From positions 11,833 to 16,967 of the forward strand of contig DCWO01000133.1 in NCBI GenBank assembly GCA_002328865.1: 5,135 nt of DNA, in the 5' to 3' direction. The position numbers and the translations under genes were made by a program. Shown one piece after another: positions 1-5,012 of this stretch. The DNA is from Dehalococcoidia bacterium UBA2160 (GTDB taxonomy: Bacteria > Chloroflexota > Dehalococcoidia > Lucifugimonadales > UBA1123). A model generated the notes under the pieces. The model did no database searches and was not told the origin of the DNA. It saw only the letters and a program-made list of their open reading frames with translations. Within the stretch, counting starts at the first letter, position 1, and every line of letters starts with the position of its first letter.

Positions 1-34
1 ACGGCCCGCCAATTGGCGGGCCGTTCTACTTTTG
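1..34. terminator. Perfect palindromic hairpin, probable (bidirectional) terminator
   Basis: Positions 1-24 are a perfect inverted repeat: a 10-bp GC-rich stem (acggcccgcc / ggcgggccgt) around an AATT loop. It is followed on the plus strand by the T-rich stretch ttctactttt, so it resembles an intrinsic terminator for a plus-strand gene lying left of the window. On the minus strand it falls 30 nt after the stop of the selenoprotein gene and could stop that transcript too, although the bases after the hairpin in that direction are outside the window. The stem may extend further left. Confidence 0.7.
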
Positions 35-53
35 TAAGACTACGTTGGCCTTG

Positions 54-566
54 TCACTCGATGAGCTCCTCGCCTGCAACACGCGCCGCGATGCCGCACA
101 CGAGCGGGCAACCTTTATCGGAGTGTCCGCCCGCCTCGAGGAAGGCTTTGTAGTCGTCCGGATTGTTCATGTCGTAGCCGCGCCCGTAGATGGCGGCTTG
201 AAGGTCGCGACAGAGCGTCGTGTCGCCAGGCAATTCCGTGTCGAACCTCGCCTGGATCTCTTCCTGGAACCGTTGCGCGATCCGCTGCGCCGGTTCCATT
301 GCCTGCCGGTACTGGCCGGTGTCTTCCATCTTCTCGCGACCGGACGCCAGGCCCAGCCCCATCAGAGCGCCGAGCAGCGCGCCGCAGGTCTCGCCTCGAC
401 GCGCGACGCCGCCGGCGAGCACCGTGGCGGCCTTGAACGATTGCAGGTCGCCCATCTCCAACTCCTCCTGCAAACTCAGGAGGACGGCCTGCGATCAACC
501 GCTGTGGTAGTCGTATTGCAGTGCGTTGATCTCGATCCGATCGAGTCGTTGTTCTTTGGAATCCAT
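54..566 (-). CDS. C_GCAxxG_C_C family redox selenoprotein (Sec at UGA 497-495)
   Basis: Reading from ATG 566-564 through one in-frame TGA gives 170 aa. The family is a probable redox protein of roughly 140-170 aa with four conserved Cys and a CGAxxG motif. Here CGALLG is residues 61-66, C119 lies in LCRDL, and C153/C157 lie in the terminal GCPLVCGIAARVAGEEL. The fourth conserved Cys should sit in an N-terminal segment of the type GYNCSQAVLL. This gene reads YHSG-TGA-SQAVLLSLQEEL, so the TGA (codon 24) replaces exactly that Cys. Sequence similarity continues on both sides of the TGA without a frame change, and a SECIS-like hairpin follows it. Start choice: AAGGAG lies 11 nt before ATG 566. The internal ATG 455, with AGGAGG 8 nt upstream, would remove the whole first redox motif, and that AGGAGG is the 3' arm of the SECIS stem. 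It is probably a cytoplasmic thiol/selenol redox protein, substrate unknown. No signal peptide or membrane segment is seen. The alternative is a nonsense mutation or sequencing error, which the hairpin makes less likely. Confidence 0.85.
463..484 (-). promoter_or_regulatory. Bacterial SECIS-like hairpin directing Sec insertion at UGA 497-495
   Basis: In the minus-strand transcript, the 5' arm uccuccug (484-477) and the 3' arm caggagga (470-463) pair perfectly over 8 bp around a 6-nt loop, aguuug (476-471). The stem begins 10 nt after the UGA and the apical loop begins 18 nt after it. Known bacterial SECIS elements lie in the coding region just after UGA, with the apical loop about 16-37 nt downstream and a G in the first two loop positions. 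This hairpin meets both rules (loop starts A, G). The bulged U of the E. coli fdhF element is not evident. The hairpin is also coding (codons for VLLSLQEE), and its 3' arm imitates a Shine-Dalgarno site. Confidence 0.75.
495..497 (-). other. In-frame UGA, predicted selenocysteine codon 24
   Basis: This is the only interruption of the minus-strand frame between ATG 566 and the terminal TGA at 56-54. The preceding codons read DYHSG and the following ones SQAVLL, the context that surrounds the first invariant Cys in C_GCAxxG_C_C proteins. Cys-to-Sec exchange is known in this family, which is sometimes named '(seleno)protein' for that reason. Confidence 0.8.
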
Positions 567-577
567 GGGTCTGCGTT

Positions 578-583
578 CTCCTT
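578..583 (-). promoter_or_regulatory. Ribosome binding site deciding the selenoprotein start
   Basis: The minus strand reads aaggag followed by 11 nt and then ATG 566-564. The spacing is slightly long but usable. It supports translation starting upstream of the in-frame TGA rather than at the internal ATG 455 or TTG 473. Confidence 0.6.
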
Positions 584-602
584 CCGAACGGTCCTCAGTC
601 TC

Positions 603-636
603 GACATCTCGCGAAACGCGTCATTTGTCAATTATA
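603..636 (-). promoter_or_regulatory. Candidate promoter of the selenoprotein gene, overlapping hexamers
   Basis: The minus strand contains tataattgaca at 636-626, in which a perfect -10 hexamer (TATAAT, 636-631) overlaps a perfect -35 hexamer (TTGACA, 631-626) by one base. If TATAAT is used, the leader is about 58 nt, but no good -35 is seen 16-18 nt upstream. If TTGACA is used, the -10 17 nt later would be the poor GATGTC (608-603). Which one works cannot be decided by eye. A small inverted repeat cgcgaaacgcg (610-620) lies just downstream. Confidence 0.4.
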
Positions 637-677
637 GGTTATGGAAGAGCTGACGGTCCTGCGGGCTGGCAGCGGTG

Positions 678-683
678 TACAAT
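678..683 (+). promoter_or_regulatory. Possible -10 box (TACAAT) for the lactonase gene
   Basis: TACAAT matches the sigma-70 -10 consensus at five of six positions. It would give a leader of about 27 nt before ATG 717. No convincing -35 lies 16-18 nt upstream (the nearest TGACGG is 21 nt away), so the assignment is weak. Confidence 0.35.
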
Positions 684-716
684 CACGGAGAGCACAGCAA
701 CCGTGGAGGCTAAACA

Positions 717-1736
717 ATGTCGCTTCGTATGTATGTCACGTTGTCGGAAGAAGACGAGATCCTGATGTTCGGGGTGGACGCCGATTCCGGCGAGCTCGTA
801 CCCGAGGGCGGGGTTGCGGTGTCTGGCACGCCAGCGCCGTTGGCGGTTCACCCGTCCGGCAAGTTCATGTTCGTCGGACGTCGGGGCATCCCGGCAGTGT
901 CCAGCTACGGCGTGGACCCCGCGACCGGCGACCTGAAGCTGATTAGCACCGCGTCTCTCGATTCCGATCCGTGCTACCTGGCCACGGACAAGACGGGACG
1001 GTTCCTGCTGTCTTCCTACTACGCGGCCGGAAGGGCCGCGGTCCATCGCATCGACGACAGCGGCGCGGTGCTCACCCCGCCCGTCGAATGGCTGGCAACG
1101 GGCGGCGGAGCGCACTCGATCCAGACGGATTCGTCCAACACGTACGCCTTCGTCCCGCACATCGCCGGCAAAGGCCCAAACGCGATATTTCAGTTCAGAT
1201 TCGACGAGGTGACCGGCCGCCTCACGCCGAACACGCCGCCGACCGTAACGCCCGAGACCGAAGCGGGTCCGCGACACTTCTGCTTCCACCCGACTCTGGA
1301 CACGCTGTACGTGTCGAACGAGCAGGGATGCAGCGTCACCGGCTACGCCTTCGATCGCTCTAGCGGGACGCTGGAGGCGTTTCAGACGCTCTCGACGCTG
1401 CCCGACGATTACGAAGGCCGCAACAGTTGCGCCCAGATACGCATCACTCCGGACGGCAAGTTCGTCTACGCGCCGAACCGCGGCCACAACAGTATCGCGT
1501 GCTTCGCCGTCGATGCGTCCACCGGTCGCATGACCGCAGCAGGTCGATTCGCCTCTGAGCCCGTTCCGCGAGCAATCGGCCTCGATCTGAACGGCCGGTT
1601 CTTGTACGCCGCGGGTTTGGAATCCGGACAACTGGCGTCGTATCGCATCGATCCCGACACCGGAGCACTCGAGCGGATCGGAACGTACAGCATTGGCGCG
1701 GCGCCTATGTGGGTGTTGATAACAGAGCGCGGATAG
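717..1736 (+). CDS. Lactonase-family beta-propeller protein (6-phosphogluconolactonase-like)
   Basis: At 339 aa this is the usual length for the seven-bladed propeller lactonase family (Pgl type, PF10282). At least six copies of the blade-turn motif D-x-x-S/T-G-x-L/M are visible: DADSGEL 21-27, DPATGDL 67-73, DEVTGRL 163-169, DRSSGTL 213-219, DASTGRM 266-272 and DPDTGAL 312-318. Family signatures are GPRHFCFHP (184-192), DGKFVYAPNRGHNSIACF (246-263) and NGRFLYAAG (292-300). Known members hydrolyse 6-phosphogluconolactone in the pentose phosphate route, but many relatives act on other lactones or are uncharacterised, so the substrate is open. No signal peptide, hence probably cytoplasmic. GGAGG (705-709) lies 7 nt before ATG 717 and fixes the start. 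It is divergent from the selenoprotein gene and looks monocistronic: the next gene, 102 bp on, has its own promoter. Confidence 0.9.
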   Translation: MSLRMYVTLSEEDEILMFGVDADSGELVPEGGVAVSGTPAPLAVHPSGKFMFVGRRGIPAVSSYGVDPATGDLKLISTASLDSDPCYLATDKTGRFLLSSYYAAGRAAVHRIDDSGAVLTPPVEWLATGGGAHSIQTDSSNTYAFVPHIAGKGPNAIFQFRFDEVTGRLTPNTPPTVTPETEAGPRHFCFHPTLDTLYVSNEQGCSVTGYAFDRSSGTLEAFQTLSTLPDDYEGRNSCAQIRITPDGKFVYAPNRGHNSIACFAVDASTGRMTAAGRFASEPVPRAIGLDLNGRFLYAAGLESGQLASYRIDPDTGALERIGTYSIGAAPMWVLITERG

Positions 1737-1744
1737 GTCGCCGT

Positions 1745-1762
1745 GCGGTCATCATCGACCGC
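1745..1762 (+). terminator. Small hairpin after the lactonase gene, weak terminator candidate
   Basis: gcggtc (1745-1750) and gaccgc (1757-1762) form a perfect 6-bp stem with loop atcatc, 8 nt after the lactonase stop. No T-run follows, so intrinsic termination is doubtful. Confidence 0.3.
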
Positions 1763-1780
1763 TGAACCGCCCTACCCCAA

Positions 1781-1809
1781 TTGAACAAGCCGCCCCCGCG
1801 TCATATACT
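1781..1809 (+). promoter_or_regulatory. Sigma-70-type promoter of the DapA-family gene
   Basis: TTGAAC (1781-1786), a 17-nt spacer and TATACT (1804-1809) closely match the housekeeping promoter consensus at optimal spacing. Transcription would start near 1816, giving a leader of about 23 nt that contains AGGAGG (1825-1830), 8 nt before ATG 1839. This argues that the gene is transcribed independently of the lactonase gene. Confidence 0.75.
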
Positions 1810-1838
1810 GGCGCCAACTCATCCAGGAGGCAACGAAC

Positions 1839-2738
1839 ATGGTGGACTGGCACGGATCATTCGCAGTTATCGTCACGCCGTTCAAAGAGAATGGCGACAT
1901 CGACGAGAACGCCTACCGGCAGGTTGTGGACTACGTGATCGAGTCCGGCTGTCGCGGCGTCATCTCCGCAGGAAGCACCGGCGAGTTCTTCCTGATGACC
2001 AACGAAGAGCGCAAGGAAGTGTTCTCGATAGCCGTCGACCAAGCGGCTGGACGCGTGCCGATACTCGCGGGCACGTCCGCGATCCGCACCGAGGATGTCG
2101 TCGACCTGACGCGACATGCGGGCGACATCGGGTGCGCGGGGACCATGTTGCTGCCGCCGATCTACATCGGCGTGGACGATCGAGAGGTCGTCGAGTTCTA
2201 CACCCGCGTCGCCGAAGAAGGCGGGTTGCCCATCATGCTCTACAACAGCCCGCTGGCCGTCCGGAAGTTCCTCACGCCCCAGATCGTCGAGCAGCTCATG
2301 GGACTGGACAACGTCGTCGCCATCAAGGACAGCTCGCTGGACATCAGGCAGATCGCCGCGCTGGTCAGGTTCTGCGGTGAGGACATCAAGGTGTTCGTCG
2401 GGCACGAAGACCTGATCCTGCCCGGCCTGGCCGTCGGAGCCGTCGGAGCCGTTGCGATGCTGCCCCAGGTCGTCGGACGGCTGGCGGTCGACCTGTACGA
2501 AACAGCGGCCCGAGGCGACATGGAGCAAGCCCGTGAGGTGCACGCCAAGATGCTCAGGGTCTACGACGTGTTCAACGTCGGCAGCGGCTATATCGCGATG
2601 AAGGAGTCGATGAACATGCTCGGCCAGCCGGGCGGTCACTCTCGACCTCCGATGCTTCCGTTCACCGACGACCAGCGCGCCGAACTCCGCTCGATCTTCG
2701 AGGACGTCGGCCTCCTGGAGCCTGTTGGAGTTTCATAG
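1839..2738 (+). CDS. DapA / N-acetylneuraminate lyase superfamily protein
   Basis: This is a 299-aa class I aldolase-fold (TIM barrel) protein, a typical length for the DHDPS/NAL superfamily. Superfamily landmarks are in place: TPFKENGDID (13-22), the carboxylate-binding GSTGE (45-49), Tyr135 in MLYNSP, and Schiff-base Lys163 in VVAIKDSS. It should therefore condense or cleave a 2-oxo acid such as pyruvate. It is probably not the lysine-pathway dihydrodipicolinate synthase. In E. coli DapA an Arg (R138) lies five residues after the catalytic Tyr and binds the aspartate-semialdehyde carboxylate; here that position is Ala140. The nearby Arg142 is offset by two. Alternatives include a sugar-acid dehydratase or aldolase or an NAL-like lyase. 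AGGAGG 8 nt before ATG 1839 supports the start. The gene has its own promoter, and no lysine-pathway genes are adjacent. Probably cytoplasmic. Confidence 0.9.
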   Translation: MVDWHGSFAVIVTPFKENGDIDENAYRQVVDYVIESGCRGVISAGSTGEFFLMTNEERKEVFSIAVDQAAGRVPILAGTSAIRTEDVVDLTRHAGDIGCAGTMLLPPIYIGVDDREVVEFYTRVAEEGGLPIMLYNSPLAVRKFLTPQIVEQLMGLDNVVAIKDSSLDIRQIAALVRFCGEDIKVFVGHEDLILPGLAVGAVGAVAMLPQVVGRLAVDLYETAARGDMEQAREVHAKMLRVYDVFNVGSGYIAMKESMNMLGQPGGHSRPPMLPFTDDQRAELRSIFEDVGLLEPVGVS

Positions 2739-2823
2739 ATCACAAGAGGAGTTCGGACGACCAGGGCTGTTTGCCTGGACAGCAGGATCTCCGCGCCGAC
2801 GCCGTGACATGAGCTAGCCGTAC

Positions 2824-2850
2824 GTCGGGAGGGTTTCAAACCGTCCCGAC
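2824..2850. repeat. Interspersed palindromic element, copy 1
   Basis: This is a 27-nt imperfect palindrome: 12 of 13 arm positions pair around a central C (one G/G mismatch), with the core GGGTTTCAAACC. It shares its core and general design with the palindrome at 2938-2957 in the same intergenic space. It could form a strong hairpin in RNA or cruciform DNA, and may act as a factor-dependent terminator or mRNA-stabilising end for the DapA-family gene 86 nt upstream. No T-run follows. Confidence 0.6.
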
Positions 2851-2859
2851 ATACTTCGC

Positions 2860-2879
2860 GCAATGCATTGCATGGCCAT
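2860..2879. repeat. Two adjacent short perfect palindromes
   Basis: gcaatgcattgc (2860-2871) is a perfect 12-nt palindrome, followed directly by atggccat (2872-2879). They could be a dimeric regulator site or chance. They sit between the two related palindromic elements of this intergenic region. Confidence 0.3.
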
Positions 2880-2937
2880 TACAAACTTTGCCGGCGGTGT
2901 CGCCTGAGATTCACAAATTTCATAAGCGTAACACTCG

Positions 2938-2957
2938 GACGGGTTTGAAACCCGCCC
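2938..2957. repeat. Interspersed palindromic element, copy 2
   Basis: CGGGTTT-G-AAACCCG (2940-2954) is a perfect 7-bp inverted repeat. It extends by two G-C pairs after one A/C mismatch and is followed by cccctacccc. The GGGTTT-S-AAACC core and the mismatch flanked by G-C pairs match copy 1, about 115 nt upstream. It lies 45 nt before the start of the YdeI-family gene. Confidence 0.6.
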
Positions 2958-3002
2958 CTACCCCAGGCGAATTGGGTACGGAGTTGAAGCAGGGTCGCAT
3001 CA

Positions 3003-3569
3003 ATGTCCACGAAGCCTTTCGAAGAACTCGACGTAGCCACTCGTCAGGAATGGCGGGAGTGGCTGCAGGAACACCACGACGCGAAACCTGAGGTCTGGCT
3101 CGTGTTCCACAAGCGCCACACCGGCGTCACGACCATCGGCTACGACGATGCCGTCGAGGAGGCGCTGTGCTTCGGATGGATCGACAGCATCGTGAGGCGG
3201 CTGGATGATGATTTGTATGCGCGGAAGTTCACGCCGAGGAAAGCCAACAGCAGGTGGTCAACCATCAATCGTCGGCGGTACGCGGATCTTGAATCGCGCG
3301 GGTTGCTGGCGGCGCCGGGGTTGAAGCGCCCGCCGACAAGCCGAAGCGGTGATGCTCCACGACCGTCCGTCTCAGAGCTGCCTCCATACATCGAAGAGAC
3401 GCTCAAGACCAATCCCCACGCCTGGCAATTCTTCGAGCAGTTAGCGCCGTCGTATCGACGGGCGTACATCGGTTGGATCGACTCCGCCAAACGGTTGGAC
3501 ACGAAGGAGAAACGTCTCCGCGAAGCGCTCGGTCTGCTGGCGGCGGGCAAGAAGCTGGGCTTGAAATGA
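3003..3569 (+). CDS. YdeI/OmdA-family (OmpD-associated) protein
   Basis: This 188-aa protein matches the YdeI/OmpD-associated family along its length. The N-terminal part shows WREWLQEHH (17-25), VWLVFHKRHTG (31-41), the hallmark AVEEALCFGWIDS (50-62) and FTPRKANSRWSTIN (76-89). The C-terminal OmdA part shows LAPSYRRAYIGWIDSAKR (147-164) and ends LLAAGKKLGLK. Members are linked in the literature to bacteriocin/peptide protection and envelope stress, but the biochemical role is not established. No signal peptide or membrane span is seen, so it is probably cytoplasmic. ATG 3003 has only a weak Shine-Dalgarno (aggg 2991-2994, 8 nt upstream), and no strong promoter was found. The start nonetheless fits the family N-terminus, a short lead before the conserved Trp region. 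The gap to the next gene is 96 bp. Confidence 0.88.
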   Translation: MSTKPFEELDVATRQEWREWLQEHHDAKPEVWLVFHKRHTGVTTIGYDDAVEEALCFGWIDSIVRRLDDDLYARKFTPRKANSRWSTINRRRYADLESRGLLAAPGLKRPPTSRSGDAPRPSVSELPPYIEETLKTNPHAWQFFEQLAPSYRRAYIGWIDSAKRLDTKEKRLREALGLLAAGKKLGLK

Positions 3570-3621
3570 TGGTGTTGGCGGGCTGGCGGACGAATCCAAT
3601 GGCGAATCCTGGAGCCACGTA

Positions 3622-3651
3622 TTGACAGCACGTTTTTCGGCGAACGATGAC
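3622..3651 (+). promoter_or_regulatory. Candidate promoter of the DUF1786 gene
   Basis: A perfect -35 hexamer TTGACA (3622-3627) lies in the 96-bp gap. Eighteen nt later the -10 would be gatgac (3646-3651), which is poor, so only the -35 half is persuasive. Confidence 0.3.
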
Positions 3652-3665
3652 AAAGATCGACGAAC

Positions 3666-4754
3666 ATGCGAATCCTAGCGCTGGATATCGGCACCGGGAC
3701 ACAGGACATCCTGCTCTTCGACTCGGATCGGGCTATCGAGAACTGCGTCCAGCTCATCGTGCCGGCGCCGACCGTGATCGCCGCTGACCGGATTCGCAAG
3801 GCAACCGCCGCACGCAAGCCGTTGGTACTCACTGGGACGAACATGGGGGGCGGGCCCGTGACAGGCGCGCTACAGGCGCACGTCGACGCAGGACTTCCGG
3901 TACACGCCCTGCCAGCCGCCGCTACGACGTTCGACGACGACCCAGAGATGGTCTGCGCCATGGGAGTGACCATCGTTTCGCCTGACGAGGCGGCGTCCTT
4001 GAGCGGCGTCCGCGTCCAGCTCCGCGACCTGGATCTCGGCATGGTCCGCGCTGCATTGCAGGCGTTCGACGTGACGCCGACGTGGGACGCGCTGGCCGTG
4101 GCCGTCTTCGACCATGGCGACGCGCCGCCGGGATACAGCGACCGCAAATTCCGGTTCGACCACTTGCGCACTCAATTGACAGAAAACTCCCGCGACGTCT
4201 TCTCGATGACCTACCTCGCCGAGGAGGCGCCGAGGTACTTGACCCGGATGCAGTCAGTGATCGAGACGGCTGGGAACGAGACTCCGCTGCTGCTCATGGA
4301 CACCGCAGAGGCGGCAGTGCTCGGCGGTCTCGAAGACCCTCACGTGGCCGCGCAGTCGTGCAAGCTGGTTGCAAACGTCGGGAACGAACACACACTCGCT
4401 TTTCATCTGCACGACACGACGATCCAGGGCATCTTCGAGCACCACACCCAAATCCTGTCACAGACAGGCCTCGAGAATTATCTGACCAGCCTGGTCGACG
4501 GCAGCATCGACAACGACGCCGTATGGCGGGACATGGGGCACGGGGCCGTCGTCGTCGAAGGCGGCGAGAGTCCGGGGTTCCTGAGCGTCACCGGACCAAT
4601 GCGCCGGATGCTGGAACGATCGAAGCTCGACCCATACTTCGCGACTCCTCACGGCTCGATGATGCTAGCCGGGTCCTACGGCCTGATCCGCGGCTGGGCC
4701 GAACGCGAGCCGTCCTGGCGCGAAGAGATTCTCCACGCACTTCGGAGCGGCTAG
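3666..4754 (+). CDS. DUF1786 family protein (uncharacterised, ASKHA-like N-terminus)
   Basis: This 362-aa protein is recognised as DUF1786 (PF08735), a family sometimes labelled 'putative pyruvate formate-lyase activating enzyme' without support. It has no CxxxCxxC radical-SAM cluster, so that label should not be used. Visible motifs are DIGTGTQDILLFD (7-19), which resembles the phosphate-1 loop of actin/Hsp70/sugar-kinase (ASKHA) ATPases; TGTNMGGGP (56-64); MDTAEAAVLGGLED (211-224); VANVGNEHTLAF (235-246), a second Gly/Asn turn resembling a phosphate-2 region; EHHTQ (258-262); and PHGSMMLAGSYGLIRGW (328-344). The likely inference is a nucleotide-binding protein of unknown substrate, probably cytoplasmic. 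The start at ATG 3666 is set by the conserved MRILALDIGTG beginning, although no clear Shine-Dalgarno precedes it, which suggests weak or leaderless initiation. It is probably transcribed alone. Confidence 0.85.
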   Translation: MRILALDIGTGTQDILLFDSDRAIENCVQLIVPAPTVIAADRIRKATAARKPLVLTGTNMGGGPVTGALQAHVDAGLPVHALPAAATTFDDDPEMVCAMGVTIVSPDEAASLSGVRVQLRDLDLGMVRAALQAFDVTPTWDALAVAVFDHGDAPPGYSDRKFRFDHLRTQLTENSRDVFSMTYLAEEAPRYLTRMQSVIETAGNETPLLLMDTAEAAVLGGLEDPHVAAQSCKLVANVGNEHTLAFHLHDTTIQGIFEHHTQILSQTGLENYLTSLVDGSIDNDAVWRDMGHGAVVVEGGESPGFLSVTGPMRRMLERSKLDPYFATPHGSMMLAGSYGLIRGWAEREPSWREEILHALRSG

Positions 4755-4902
4755 GCGCATCGGAGAAAATGGTCCAAGGGAGCGAGTTGCAGTGCGGGTG
4801 GCCAATGACCGTCCATGGCCGGGCGTCAGCGAAGCTTGTCCAACTAGCCATCGCAGTTGGGCCATGGCTCGGCAGGGTCGCAGCTTCCCACACAAAAGCG
4901 CA

Positions 4903-4931
4903 TTGACAGCGGTCAGTGCGGCTCGTAGACT
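4903..4931 (+). promoter_or_regulatory. Sigma-70-type promoter of the signal-peptide gene
   Basis: A perfect TTGACA (4903-4908), a 17-nt spacer and TAGACT (4926-4931) form the best promoter match in the window. Transcription would start near 4938, giving a leader of about 75 nt to ATG 5013. The stretch 4755-4902 before it shows no gene, repeat or hairpin that I can support. Confidence 0.75.
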
Positions 4932-5012
4932 AGGCCCGCCCACCGATGCGCAAGCCGTTCCCTCGACCATCGGCTCAGTCGCGCGGCGACGGCCGACGAT
5001 GAGGGGAGGGAG

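Noticed and set aside
45..653. 202-codon plus-strand ORF antisense to the selenoprotein gene
   Set aside because: It has no recognisable domain. Its codons mirror the conserved redox protein on the other strand, and it starts with no ribosome site beside the terminator. It is an antisense shadow typical of GC-rich DNA.
639..1631. 330-codon minus-strand ORF opposite the lactonase gene
   Set aside because: It is Arg-rich, low-complexity shadow translation with no family motif. The plus-strand lactonase has a ribosome site and clear blade motifs.
2430..2453. Short tandem gccgtcgga repeat inside the DapA-family gene
   Set aside because: It encodes AVGAVGAVA in the normal small-residue strand of the barrel, is in frame, and is too short to mean more than codon bias.
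1857..2639. 260-codon minus-strand ORF opposite the DapA-family gene
   Set aside because: It is an Asp/His-rich antisense translation without motifs, fully covered by a clear real gene.
2888..3091. 67-codon plus-strand ORF in the intergenic region before the YdeI gene
   Set aside because: It runs through the palindromic repeat and overlaps the YdeI-family start in another frame. It has no ribosome site or motif.
3140..4171. 343-codon minus-strand ORF spanning the YdeI-family and DUF1786 genes
   Set aside because: It is a Ser/Arg-rich shadow crossing two well-supported genes and their gap, with no domain.
4755..4902. Possible small gene or RNA after the DUF1786 gene
   Set aside because: No ORF with a ribosome site and motif, no convincing hairpin plus T-run and no promoter were found; left as plain intergenic DNA.
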